Assembly (NCBI RefSeq): GCF_004366075.1
Contig: NZ_SODU01000004.1
Span: 124,001 to 188,000, forward strand
Reading direction: 5' to 3'
Length of the DNA stretch: 64,000 nucleotides
From: Kribbella pratensis
Lineage (GTDB): Bacteria > Actinomycetota > Actinomycetes > Propionibacteriales > Kribbellaceae
Part shown: positions 34,002 through 41,975 of the stretch, one piece after another
How positions within the stretch are numbered: the stretch's first letter is position 1
How the letters are laid out: every line of letters begins with the position of its first letter
Translations under genes and position numbers: made by a program
The notes under the pieces: model-generated
Told to the model about the DNA's origin: nothing
Database searches by the model: none
What the model saw: the letters and a program-made list of their open reading frames with translations, nothing else

Positions 34002-34367
34002 TCAGTTGGTCGCCGCCGGCTGCAGATCCGAGGGACCGCCCGCCGGAGCCCCGCCGGACGACTTGGCAGCGGACCTGGTGGCGGCGCTCGCGGTTGCGGC
34101 GCCGGGCGAGCCCGGCGTCGCCGCGATCGTCTCCAGTTCGGCGCGGAACTGCGGAAGCATCCAGCGCAGCGGCTGGTCCAGAACCCGTGCGATGGCCGCC
34201 TCGTCGACCTTCAGCAGGCCGCCGATCCGGGCGAGCGCGTCCGGCTCGTCCGTGGCGGCGTACAGCAGATGGACGACCTCGTGCCGGTGCGCGAACACGG
34301 CCAGCGCCGCGGCGGCCAGGCCGGCATCGATCTCCGGCGGACTGGTGATTTCCCCGTTAACTGTCAC
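34002..34367 (-). CDS. Short protein resembling the dimerisation region of DNA gyrase subunit A
   Basis: 121-residue protein. The segment GLLKVDEAAIARVLDQPLRWM, preceded by a long helix with HRHEVVHLLYAATDEPDALAR, resembles the GyrA/ParC coiled-coil region (the stretch ending LDMQLRRL). None of the catalytic tyrosine domain or the beta-pinwheel is present. The C-terminal 45 residues are Ala/Ser/Gly/Pro-rich. It could modulate gyrase or simply reuse the fold. The start is uncertain: I use a GTG (VTVNGEITSPPEI); the open frame continues upstream to a TTG at 34433. Confidence 0.5.
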   Translation of the reverse strand: MTVNGEITSPPEIDAGLAAAALAVFAHRHEVVHLLYAATDEPDALARIGGLLKVDEAAIARVLDQPLRWMLPQFRAELETIAATPGSPGAATASAATRSAAKSSGGAPAGGPSDLQPAATN

Positions 34368-34415
34368 GACACCAACAACCCGCTCAGGCCATGATCGGTT
34401 ACGTGTCAGTCTTGA

Positions 34416-34460
34416 CAGTTGACCAATGCTCAACTGGTGGTCAACTGGTGCTCAGCTGGG
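34416..34460. repeat. Inverted and tandem repeats between the GyrA-like and CPBP genes
   Basis: CAGTTGACCA (34416-34425) and TGGTCAACTG (34438-34447) are a perfect 10-base inverted repeat. TCAACTGGTG also occurs as direct copies at 34430 and 34441 with a degenerate third copy at 34452. The region ends the CPBP gene and lies upstream of the GyrA-like gene, so it may be terminator, operator or both. Confidence 0.5.
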
Positions 34461-35258
34461 CAACCAGGAGACTTTGCCGAGCAGGTACGTCGCCCCGATC
34501 AGGGCGGCCGTGTCGATCAGGGTGTGCGCGACGACGAGCGGCATGATCCGGCCCCACCGCCGGTACAGGTAGGTGAAGATCACGCCCATGACCACGTTTC
34601 CCGCGAACCCGCCGAGCCCCTGGTAAAGGTGGTACGAACCGCGCAGCAACGAGCTCGTCACGGTGGCCCGGCGTACCGACCAGCCGAGTTGGTCGAGCCG
34701 GTGGTTCAGGTACCCGAGCACGATGACTTCCTCGAGTACGGCGTTCTGCACGGAGACCGCGATCAGGATCGGGATCCGCCACCAGTGGTCGGGCAGCTGC
34801 GACGGGTCCACCGTCAGGTTCACGCCGGTCGCGTGTGCACCGATGTAGAACAGCAGGCCCGCTCCCCCGACGGCGGCCGCGATCGCCGTACCGCGTCCGA
34901 GGTCGCGCATCCTGTCCTGCAGGTCGAACCCGATCGTCCGGAACGACTCTCTGCCCCGCGCGAGCAGGTGACCGACCAGCGCGACCGGCACCAACGCGGT
35001 GACCACCGCGAAGATCTGCCAGGCCAGGTCCAGCCACGGGCGGCCCGGCGCGCGCGATCCGACGATCACAGCGGTCTGCCCGCTGATCGGTTTCGCCGAG
35101 GTGAGCACGCCGGTGAACGAGATGATCGCCGCCACCCCGGACGCCCCCAGCGACAACGCCAGCACCAGCCAGACCTCCCGCGAGAGCACCGACCGACTGA
35201 CGCCGGAATCCACCGCCTCTGCTACCGGTGGGGGCGGGTTGTCGGCGGGGCTCGTCAT
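34452..35258 (-). CDS. CPBP family intramembrane metalloprotease (CAAX protease/bacteriocin-processing type)
   Basis: 268-residue membrane protein with about seven helices. The conserved motifs are the paired Glu in NAVLEEVIVLGYL, the His motif in SSLLRGSYHLYQGLGGFAGN and the C-terminal VAHTLIDT. In the family these form a metal-dependent intramembrane protease; the role in actinobacteria is mostly unknown. The gene starts three bases after the TetR gene's stop, so the pair is cotranscribed and probably controlled by that regulator. Confidence 0.85.
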   Translation of the reverse strand: MTSPADNPPPPVAEAVDSGVSRSVLSREVWLVLALSLGASGVAAIISFTGVLTSAKPISGQTAVIVGSRAPGRPWLDLAWQIFAVVTALVPVALVGHLLARGRESFRTIGFDLQDRMRDLGRGTAIAAAVGGAGLLFYIGAHATGVNLTVDPSQLPDHWWRIPILIAVSVQNAVLEEVIVLGYLNHRLDQLGWSVRRATVTSSLLRGSYHLYQGLGGFAGNVVMGVIFTYLYRRWGRIMPLVVAHTLIDTAALIGATYLLGKVSWLPS

Positions 35259-35261
35259 GGT

Positions 35262-35846
35262 TCAACTATCCCGCGTGGGACCACCCAGCAGGTCGAGCAG
35301 GTGGCTGAAGAGCTCGGCGGTGTCGGCCTGCAGCTCGTACTGCGACTGCACCTGGAGACCGTCGGACAGCGCGATCAGCAGGGTCGCGATCGTTTCCGGG
35401 TCGGCCGACGCGTTGAGGGTCCCGGCGGCCTGACGGGCGCGGACCGCGTCGGCGAGGGCCGCGCGAATCCCGGCGTACCGCTCCACGAAGTACTGGTGAG
35501 AACCGTGTTCCGGGTCGCCGGCCTCGGCGGAGAACGTCGAGTACAACTGCACAAGGCCCGGCACCGATCCGTTGTGGCGGACGATCGCGGTCAGGTTGTC
35601 GATGGGGTCACCGGTCTCGAACCGTGCCAGGTCGGCCTCGTCACGGGCCCGCAGCACCGCCTCGAACAGCTGCTCCTTCGAGCCGAAGTAGTGCAGCATC
35701 CCGGCCTCGCTGAGTCCGGCCGCCGCGGCAAGTTCACGCGTCGACGTCTTCCGGTACCCGTGCCGTGCGATCACCTCCAGCGCGGCCCGCAGGATCTCGG
35801 CGCGCTTGGCGACGCCTTTCGCGTACGGACCCCGTGAATTGGCCAT
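35262..35846 (-). CDS. TetR/AcrR family transcriptional regulator
   Basis: 194-residue repressor. The helix-turn-helix is at about residues 12-58 (KRAEILRAALEVIARHG, LSEAGMLHYFGSKEQLF). The C-terminal ligand domain is unassigned. ATG chosen with TAGGTT six bases upstream (leaderless). An imperfect inverted repeat covers this -10 box and sits in front of the divergent GH3 gene. Autoregulation and control of the glycosidase are therefore likely, together with the cotranscribed CPBP gene. Confidence 0.9.
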   Translation of the reverse strand: MANSRGPYAKGVAKRAEILRAALEVIARHGYRKTSTRELAAAAGLSEAGMLHYFGSKEQLFEAVLRARDEADLARFETGDPIDNLTAIVRHNGSVPGLVQLYSTFSAEAGDPEHGSHQYFVERYAGIRAALADAVRARQAAGTLNASADPETIATLLIALSDGLQVQSQYELQADTAELFSHLLDLLGGPTRDS

Positions 35847-35850
35847 ATTC

Positions 35851-35873
35851 AAAACCTAGCATCACTTGGTTTT
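35851..35873. promoter_or_regulatory. Likely TetR operator in the TetR/GH3 divergent promoter
   Basis: AAAACCTAG and CTTGGTTTT form a 9-base inverted repeat with two mismatches and a 5-base spacer. It covers the TetR -10 box (TAGGTT, 35853-35858, minus strand, six bases before the ATG) and lies just upstream of the GH3 -10 box. Confidence 0.5.
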
Positions 35874-35879
35874 CAGACG

Positions 35880-35885
35880 TACAGT
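35880..35885 (+). promoter_or_regulatory. -10 box of the GH3 glycosidase gene (35893), leaderless geometry
   Basis: TACAGT is followed by seven bases and the ATG at 35893, with no ribosome-binding site. Confidence 0.45.
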
Positions 35886-35892
35886 CGTCGCC

Positions 35893-38292
35893 ATGAACTT
35901 CGACGACCTGCTCGGCCGGCTCTCCCTCGAGGAGAAGGTCCGGATCCTGACCGGCCAGGACTTCTGGTCCACCCACCCGCTGCCCGCGATCGGGCTGCGT
36001 TCGATGGTGCTGTCCGACGGACCGAGCGGCGTCCGGGGCGCGGTCTGGGACGAGCGCGACCCGTCGCTGAATCTCCCGTCGGCGACCGCTCTCTCGTCGT
36101 CCTGGGACGTCGGCATCGCCCATCGGTACGGCGTGGTGTCGGCGCTCGAGGCGCGCCGGAAGAACGTCGACGTGGTGCTCGGCCCGACGATCAACCTGCA
36201 CCGTTCGCCGCTCGGTGGCCGGCACTTCGAGGCGTTCAGCGAGGACCCGGTCCTGACCGCGGACCTGGCCGCCGCGTACGTCGCCGGCGTGCAGGAGCTC
36301 GGCGTCGGCGCCACCCCGAAGCACTACGTGGCGAACGACTTCGAGACCGACCGCTTCACCGCGAACGTCGTGGTCGACGAACGCACGCTGCGCGAGGTGT
36401 ACCTGCTGGCCTTCGAGAAGGCGGTCACCGAGTCGAAGGCGTGGCTGGTGATGAGCGCCTACAACTCGATCAACGGCGCGACCGCGTCGGAGAACGACCT
36501 GCTCGAGGCCCCGCTCAACACCGACTGGGGCTTCGACGGTGTGGTCGTCAGCGACTGGACCGCCGTACGCAGCCTGGAGAGCGCGAAGCACTCGCAGGAC
36601 CTGGCGATGCCCGGCCCCGTCGGAGCCTGGGGTGACGCGCTCGTCGAGGCCGTTCGGTCCGGTGAGATCAAGGAGGACGCGATCGACCGCAAGGTCCGTC
36701 GCCTGCTCGCGCTCGCGGCCCGTGTCGGCGCCCTCGAGGGCTTCGAGAAGCCGGCCGACCCGCCGCAGGTCGACGGCATCGCCTTCGCCCGTACGGCGGC
36801 CGCGGAGGGCACGGTCCTGCTCCGCAACGAGGGCGCGCTCCCCTGGCATGACCCGCGGAAGGTAGCCGTTATCGGTCACAACGCCCGCGACGCCCGCACG
36901 CAGGGCGGCGGCAGCGCGACCGTGATTCCGGAGAAGGTCGTCTCGCCGCTCGACGGGTTGCGTAAGGCGCTCCCGAACGCCGAGATCACCTACTCGATCG
37001 GCGCGGTCGTCCAGGACGGTGTCGCCGAGCTCCCGCCGGCCACGATGACCAACCCGCAGTCCGGTCAGCTGGGCGCCCGCGTGCGGTTCCTCGGCGCCGA
37101 CGGGTCCGAGCTGTTCGCCGAGGACCGCTTCTCCAGCGCGCTCGTGTACCTCGGCGGCAACGCGCCGATCGGCGAGTCGGCGGTCTTCGAGTTCCGCACC
37201 ACCTGGACACCGAGCGAGTCCGGTGCGATCCAGCTCGGCTTCGCGTCGGTCGGCCGCGGCCGGATCTTTGCCGACGGCAAGCTTCTCCGCGAGGACACCG
37301 CGGTCCCGGTCGGCAACGACCTGGGTGCCGCGCTGCTCTCCCCGCCGTCGATCTCGACGCCGCTCGAGGTCGAGGCCGGTACGCCGATCGACGTACGCGT
37401 CGAGCTCGACCTGCCCAAGGTCGAGGGCGGCCTGAGCAACGCGCTCAGCATCACGGTCGGTGTCGAACCGGGCAACGACGACCCGCAGGCCCTGATCGAC
37501 GAAGCCGTCGCCGCGGCCCGGGACGCCGATGTGGCGCTGGTGGTCGTCGGCACCAACTCGAAGGTCGAGTCCGAGGGCTACGACCGCACCTCGCTCACGC
37601 TCCCGGGCCGGCAGGACGACCTGGTCCGAGCGGTCGCGGCCGCGAACCCGCGAACGGTCGTGGTCGTGAACGCGGGATCCCCGGTGCTCCTCCCCTGGCG
37701 GGACGACGTCGCCGCGGTGCTCGCGACGTACTTCGGCGGTCAGGAATACGGGGACGCGCTCTCCGACGTCCTCCTCGGCCGTACCGAGCCGGGTGGTCGT
37801 CTCCCGACCACGTGGCCGCGTGAGGAGGAGGACGTCCCGGTCTTCAACGTGACGCCGGAGAACGGCGTCGTGCGGTACGACGAGGGCATCCACATCGGTT
37901 ATCGCGCCTGGCTCAAGGCGGGGACCGAGCCGGCGTACGAGTTCGGTCACGGTCTCGGGTACACCACGTGGGAGCTCTCCGACCTGCGCGCGAACGACCC
38001 GTCGTCCGTCGCGCTGATCGTGCGCAACACCGGCGACCGCGCCGGCAAGCATGTCGTCCAGGTGTACGTCGAACGTCCCGAGAGCACTGTGGATCGCCCG
38101 GTCCGCCGGCTGGCCGGGTTCACCGTCGTACGCCTCGACGCTGGTCAGGCCCGTGAGGTCACGGTCAACCTGCACGAGCACGCCTTCGAGCACTGGGCCG
38201 ATGGCTGGACCGTCGAACCCGGTGTCTTCACGATCCGAGCCGGCTCGTCGGTTTCGGACCTCCCGCTCTCCACGGAGCTCGAGATCCGTTAG
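35893..38292 (+). CDS. Glycoside hydrolase family 3 beta-glucosidase with PA14 domain
   Basis: 799-residue exo-glycosidase of the BglB/bgl3 type. The GH3 N-terminal barrel has SDGPSGVRG and KHYVANDFETDRF, and the nucleophile is Asp221 in VVVSDW. The C-terminal sandwich domain is interrupted by a PA14 carbohydrate-binding insert at about residues 385-520. A fibronectin type III-like domain ends the protein (GKHVVQVYVERPESTVDRPVRRLAGF). No signal peptide is seen, so it probably acts on imported oligosaccharides in the cytosol. It stands alone, away from a transporter, and faces a TetR gene. Confidence 0.92.
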   Translation: MNFDDLLGRLSLEEKVRILTGQDFWSTHPLPAIGLRSMVLSDGPSGVRGAVWDERDPSLNLPSATALSSSWDVGIAHRYGVVSALEARRKNVDVVLGPTINLHRSPLGGRHFEAFSEDPVLTADLAAAYVAGVQELGVGATPKHYVANDFETDRFTANVVVDERTLREVYLLAFEKAVTESKAWLVMSAYNSINGATASENDLLEAPLNTDWGFDGVVVSDWTAVRSLESAKHSQDLAMPGPVGAWGDALVEAVRSGEIKEDAIDRKVRRLLALAARVGALEGFEKPADPPQVDGIAFARTAAAEGTVLLRNEGALPWHDPRKVAVIGHNARDARTQGGGSATVIPEKVVSPLDGLRKALPNAEITYSIGAVVQDGVAELPPATMTNPQSGQLGARVRFLGADGSELFAEDRFSSALVYLGGNAPIGESAVFEFRTTWTPSESGAIQLGFASVGRGRIFADGKLLREDTAVPVGNDLGAALLSPPSISTPLEVEAGTPIDVRVELDLPKVEGGLSNALSITVGVEPGNDDPQALIDEAVAAARDADVALVVVGTNSKVESEGYDRTSLTLPGRQDDLVRAVAAANPRTVVVVNAGSPVLLPWRDDVAAVLATYFGGQEYGDALSDVLLGRTEPGGRLPTTWPREEEDVPVFNVTPENGVVRYDEGIHIGYRAWLKAGTEPAYEFGHGLGYTTWELSDLRANDPSSVALIVRNTGDRAGKHVVQVYVERPESTVDRPVRRLAGFTVVRLDAGQAREVTVNLHEHAFEHWADGWTVEPGVFTIRAGSSVSDLPLSTELEIR

Positions 38293-38313
38293 CTGCCCGG
38301 CTGCACGAGCTCA

Positions 38314-39282
38314 TCAGGGCTCGGGGCGGTTCGACGCCGGTCGCCGGACAACCCGGCGGCCGGTGTCGGACTGCCAGTACAGAACTGATCGGCCGGAACG
38401 GCGGCGTTCGAGCAGCCCGGCGTCGGTCAGGACCCGCAGGTGGTCCGAGATCGTGGCGAGCGACAGGCCGGTCGTGGCCACGAGGAACGTCGTGCTCACC
38501 GGCTCGGCGGCCTCGACCAGGATGCGGGCCCGGTTGCGGCCGAGCAGCTGCACCAGCGGTTCGGCCGGCGTTTCGGTGGTCGCGAAGATCCCGGTCACGG
38601 GGTATGTCAGTGCGAATCGATCCGGGAGCCGCCAACTGACGTTGACGCGTTGGGTGTGCGCCGCGATGAACATCAGGTCGCGCCCGCGCACGTCGGTCGT
38701 CGGATAGTCCCAGCGGTTCACCTGGATCCGTCCGTCACCGAGCCACCGCACATCGGGTCCGAGACCTCGCAGTACGCCGGACCACCCCTGCTCGCTGAGG
38801 CGCGACGTCCGCGACACGATGTCGGCCTGCAGCACCCGCAACCGCCGCGGCCACTCCGGCTCGACCGTCGTCCGCCACACCCACCGCAGCAACTCCGCCG
38901 CCTCCGCGGCCAGCCCGGACGACGAGAGCACGATCGGCGGCAAAGGGGTCCGTACGACGCTGAGGTCCGCGCGGATGTGGTCGTCGTCGAGCGAGGTCAG
39001 GTACTCGAGTTCCGCGTCCAGCGTGAGATCCGGTTCGAGCGGAGGCACGGTCAGGAAGTCAGCGACCCAGCTACGCCCGAAGGCGCTCTGCAGCAACGCC
39101 GACCAGATCGGGTTCGCCGCCACCGCAGCCTCGAACGCGGCGCTGTGCGTGTCCTTCCACGGCCGGAACCACGGCTCCACCGGCATGCGCAGCAGCTTCA
39201 GCGCCGACACGGTCTCGGTGAGCTGCGACGTACCGAACCGCGCGTTCACGAGGGTGTCGGCATCGACCAGGAACTCGGACAA
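38314..39282 (-). CDS. ArsR-like winged-helix regulator with DUF5937-type N-terminus
   Basis: 322-residue regulator. The N-terminal 240 residues match the DUF5937 type (DTLVNARFGTSQLTETVSAL, EPWFRPW). The C-terminal ArsR helix-turn-helix contains GRNRARILVEAA, TTTGLSLATISDHLRVLTDAGLL and ERRRSGRSVLYW. I chose a TTG start because GGAGG sits seven bases ahead of it and the family begins LSEFLVDADTL; an ATG 13 codons earlier lies before the ribosome-binding site. It is divergent from the MFS gene, its probable target. Confidence 0.83.
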   Translation of the reverse strand: MSEFLVDADTLVNARFGTSQLTETVSALKLLRMPVEPWFRPWKDTHSAAFEAAVAANPIWSALLQSAFGRSWVADFLTVPPLEPDLTLDAELEYLTSLDDDHIRADLSVVRTPLPPIVLSSSGLAAEAAELLRWVWRTTVEPEWPRRLRVLQADIVSRTSRLSEQGWSGVLRGLGPDVRWLGDGRIQVNRWDYPTTDVRGRDLMFIAAHTQRVNVSWRLPDRFALTYPVTGIFATTETPAEPLVQLLGRNRARILVEAAEPVSTTFLVATTGLSLATISDHLRVLTDAGLLERRRSGRSVLYWQSDTGRRVVRRPASNRPEP

Positions 39283-39301
39283 CGTTTCGCCTCCACCCGA
39301 A

Positions 39302-39307
39302 ACTGTA
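39302..39307 (-). promoter_or_regulatory. -10 box of the ArsR-like gene
   Basis: TACAGT on the minus strand would start transcription about 12 bases before the TTG, leaving just enough leader for GGAGG. Confidence 0.35.
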
Positions 39308-39341
39308 GGCGACGCGAGCACGGCGGTCGATGCTGCCGAAC

Positions 39342-40568
39342 ATGAGCACGTACCGGGCGATCTTCGCCAACCGGGAGTTCCGGAACCTGTGGATCGGCAG
39401 CGCGCTGGGCAACGCGTCCTCGACGATGACGAGCCTGACGCTCGCGATCCTGGTCGATGCCGCCACCGGGTCCGCGTTACTCGCCGCGGCCATCATGTTC
39501 GGACCGTCGCTCGCGCAGGTTCTCGGCGTTTCCACGCTGATGTCCGCCGCGGACACGGCGCGTCCCCGCCAGGTGCTCACGCTGCTCTCGGTTCTCTCGA
39601 CCGTTGCGGTCGGCGTCCAAGCGGCGTTCGGGCTCTCCGCCGGTCTGCGGCTCGTGCTGTCGCTCGCGGTCGCGTACGGGCTCTCGATCGGGGCCGGCGT
39701 CCGCTGGGGTCTGCTCGGCGAGGTCGTGCACTCGGACCAGTTCGTCCTCGGCCGGTCCGCGATGAACCTGTCGGTCGGCGCGATGCAGATCGCCGGCTTC
39801 GGCATCGCAGGCGTCCTCCTGCAGGCGGTCGCCCCGTCGACCGTGCTCTGGATCGCGACAGCCTGTGCCGCCCTCGCAGTACCGGTCATCCGCTTCGGCC
39901 TGCGCGACCGGGCCCCGCGCCGGGTCGCGCGGACCGGCCTCGCCGAGACGTGGCGAGGCAACCGCGTCCTCCTGTCACAGGCCCGCACCCGCCCGCTGCT
40001 CCTGGCGCTCACGCTCCCGAACGGCCTGATCGTCGGCTGCGAAGCTCTCTTCGTCCCGTACGCCGGTTCGCGCGCGGGCTGGCTGCTTGCCGCAGGGGCC
40101 GCCGGGATGATGACCGGGGACCTCGTCGTCGGCCGCTACCTGAGCCGGCATGGTCGCCGCACCGCGGCCCGCTGGTTGCGGTTCCTGCTCGCAGTACCGT
40201 TTCTGGGTTTCGCGTTCGGTCTCCCGCTCGCGGTGCTCTGCGTCCTGGTCGCGGTCGGGAGCAGCGGTTACGCCGCGTCGCTCGCTCAGCAGGAGATCCT
40301 CGTCGACCTCACGCCGGAGGAGTTGCGAGGCCAGGTGCTCGGGCTGGAGTCCGCGCTGCGGATGACGACCTTCGGTGTGGTCGCGATCCTGGCCGGTGCG
40401 CTGGCCGACCTGACTGCGGCCGCCCCGGCGATCACCGTGTTCGCGGCCGCATCCCTGATGGTCTCGATCGCCCTGACTCGACCGCTTGCCCGGATAGGCT
40501 CGCCGCATGGAAGTGGTTCGGTTGCGGAAGGTGTCCAAGCGGTACGGGCGCCGGGAGATCCTGGCTGA
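39342..40568 (+). CDS. Major facilitator superfamily transporter
   Basis: 408-residue MFS protein with about 12 helices (FGPSLAQVLGVSTLMSAAD, VPFLGFAFGLPLAVLCVLVA). The helix 2-3 loop is reduced to ADTARPRQ rather than the classic motif A. This is typical of the DUF894/enterobactin-exporter-like group usually found beside DUF5937/ArsR regulators. The last 62 bases overlap the ABC ATPase gene. The final 25 residues (Gly/Ser/Pro-rich) are not membrane-spanning. Confidence 0.85.
   Translation: MSTYRAIFANREFRNLWIGSALGNASSTMTSLTLAILVDAATGSALLAAAIMFGPSLAQVLGVSTLMSAADTARPRQVLTLLSVLSTVAVGVQAAFGLSAGLRLVLSLAVAYGLSIGAGVRWGLLGEVVHSDQFVLGRSAMNLSVGAMQIAGFGIAGVLLQAVAPSTVLWIATACAALAVPVIRFGLRDRAPRRVARTGLAETWRGNRVLLSQARTRPLLLALTLPNGLIVGCEALFVPYAGSRAGWLLAAGAAGMMTGDLVVGRYLSRHGRRTAARWLRFLLAVPFLGFAFGLPLAVLCVLVAVGSSGYAASLAQQEILVDLTPEELRGQVLGLESALRMTTFGVVAILAGALADLTAAAPAITVFAAASLMVSIALTRPLARIGSPHGSGSVAEGVQAVRAPGDPG
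40473..40500 (+). promoter_or_regulatory. Internal promoter for the ABC transporter genes
   Basis: CTGACT (40473-40478) and TAGGCT (40495-40500), 16 bases apart, lie inside the MFS gene. The -10 box is six bases before the ATPase ATG, giving a leaderless message. Confidence 0.5.
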
Positions 40569-41322
40569 CGTCGACCTGCAACTGAACGCCGGTGAACTGC
40601 TCGCTCTGGTCGGCGCGAACGGTTCCGGCAAGTCGACCGTGTTGCGGCTGATGGTCGGTCTGGCGCGACCGTCCGCGGGATCGGTGCAGCGCAACGCCGA
40701 CGTCGTCAGCTACGTGCCCGATGTGTTCACGTCGCACGATCGCCTGTCGGCCTCGGCGTACCTACGGCACATGGGGCGGATCCGTGGACTCAGTACGCGA
40801 ACGGCGAGAGACCGCTCTCTCGAGTTGCTCGACCGCCTCGCACTCTCCGGCGGCGCGGAAACCCCGATGCGCAAACTGTCGAAAGGCAACGCGCAGAAGG
40901 TCGCCCTCGCGCAGGCCCTGCTCGATCCGCCACAGTTGCTCGTACTCGACGAGCCCTGGGCCGGCCTGGACGCGACCGCTCACTCGACCCTGCGCGAACT
41001 CCTCACCGAGACCGCGGAACAAGGCGCCGCAGTCGCCTTCACCGAACACTCCGCCGAAGTCGTCCGCTCGACCGCAACCCGCGTCTGCGAACTCGATCAC
41101 GGCAAACTCACTTCGCTGCGCCGGGAAACCGCCCTCACCGAGCTCCACCTGATCCCCGCCGCAGACATCGACTGGGACCATCACCCCGACGTCCTCGAGG
41201 TACGGCGTACCGGCGCCGGGGTGACCGTGCTGCTGCCGACCGGCCGTCACGACGCCGCCCTGCTGACCGCCCTGAACCACGGCTGGTCGGTCGTCAGCGT
41301 ACGGCGGGTGAAGTCCGAGTGA
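40507..41322 (+). CDS. ABC transporter ATP-binding protein
   Basis: 271-residue nucleotide-binding subunit of a two-component exporter. Walker A is GANGSGKST at residues 36-44, the signature LSKGNAQ lies near 120-130, and Walker B LLVLDEPWAGLD follows. The C-terminal 50 residues extend beyond the core domain. The start lies inside the end of the MFS gene; TAGGCT six bases upstream gives it its own probable leaderless promoter. The stop overlaps the permease start (GTGA), so the pair is coupled. Confidence 0.9.
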   Translation: MEVVRLRKVSKRYGRREILADVDLQLNAGELLALVGANGSGKSTVLRLMVGLARPSAGSVQRNADVVSYVPDVFTSHDRLSASAYLRHMGRIRGLSTRTARDRSLELLDRLALSGGAETPMRKLSKGNAQKVALAQALLDPPQLLVLDEPWAGLDATAHSTLRELLTETAEQGAAVAFTEHSAEVVRSTATRVCELDHGKLTSLRRETALTELHLIPAADIDWDHHPDVLEVRRTGAGVTVLLPTGRHDAALLTALNHGWSVVSVRRVKSE

Positions 41323-41975
41323 GCGCGCTCTACCGTTACCTGCTGACCAGTGTTCTCCTCTCGCAGCGGTACCTCCCGCCGACGCTGATCTTCCTCGCCG
41401 CGATGGCCGTCGGTACGACGTCCGACAACGGCCCGCTGCAGTCGTCGTACTCGTTCTGTGTGCTGGCGATGCTTGTCTGTACGACGTGGCTCACCGTCAG
41501 CATCGTCAACCACGAGGATCCGACCCAGCGGAAGATCACGCTGGTGATGATCGGCAGCTCGCTGCGCGTCCTGACCATGACGGTCGCCGTTGTGATCACC
41601 TGGTGCGTACCGCTCCTGGTGATCGGTCTCGTCTATCCGATCGTCACCGGCAAGCACGTCGTCACCGCCGCCGACCTCGCCGTCGGAGCGGCCGCCCAAC
41701 TCGGCGCGGCGATGATCGGGATCGCGATCGGCCTGCTCTGCTCGCGTCTCGTGATCCCGCGGATCGGGGTCGCGATGCTCACCGCTGCCGTCGCGATCCT
41801 CGCCGTACTGCTCCTCCGCTGGATCTCCCCGATCCGTCCGATCATGACCGTGCTGTCCGACGAGAAGTCAGCCGCCGCGAACGCCGTACCACTCACCCTG
41901 CTGGCCGCGCTCTCCGCGATCCTGCTCGCGGCCGCCGTCCTCGCGACGAAACTCCTCGCCGATCGCAAGGAATGA
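41319..41975 (+). CDS. ABC transporter permease-like membrane protein
   Basis: 218-residue membrane protein with six predicted helices (VLTMTVAVVITWCVPLLVIG, IGVAMLTAAVAILAVLLL, LLAALSAILLAAAVLATKLL). It has no recognised domain but is coupled by a four-base overlap to the ATPase gene, which makes it the likely membrane partner. The substrate is unknown. The GTG start is set by the overlap. It is convergent with the LacI gene, whose stop follows directly. Confidence 0.78.
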   Translation: MSALYRYLLTSVLLSQRYLPPTLIFLAAMAVGTTSDNGPLQSSYSFCVLAMLVCTTWLTVSIVNHEDPTQRKITLVMIGSSLRVLTMTVAVVITWCVPLLVIGLVYPIVTGKHVVTAADLAVGAAAQLGAAMIGIAIGLLCSRLVIPRIGVAMLTAAVAILAVLLLRWISPIRPIMTVLSDEKSAAANAVPLTLLAALSAILLAAAVLATKLLADRKE

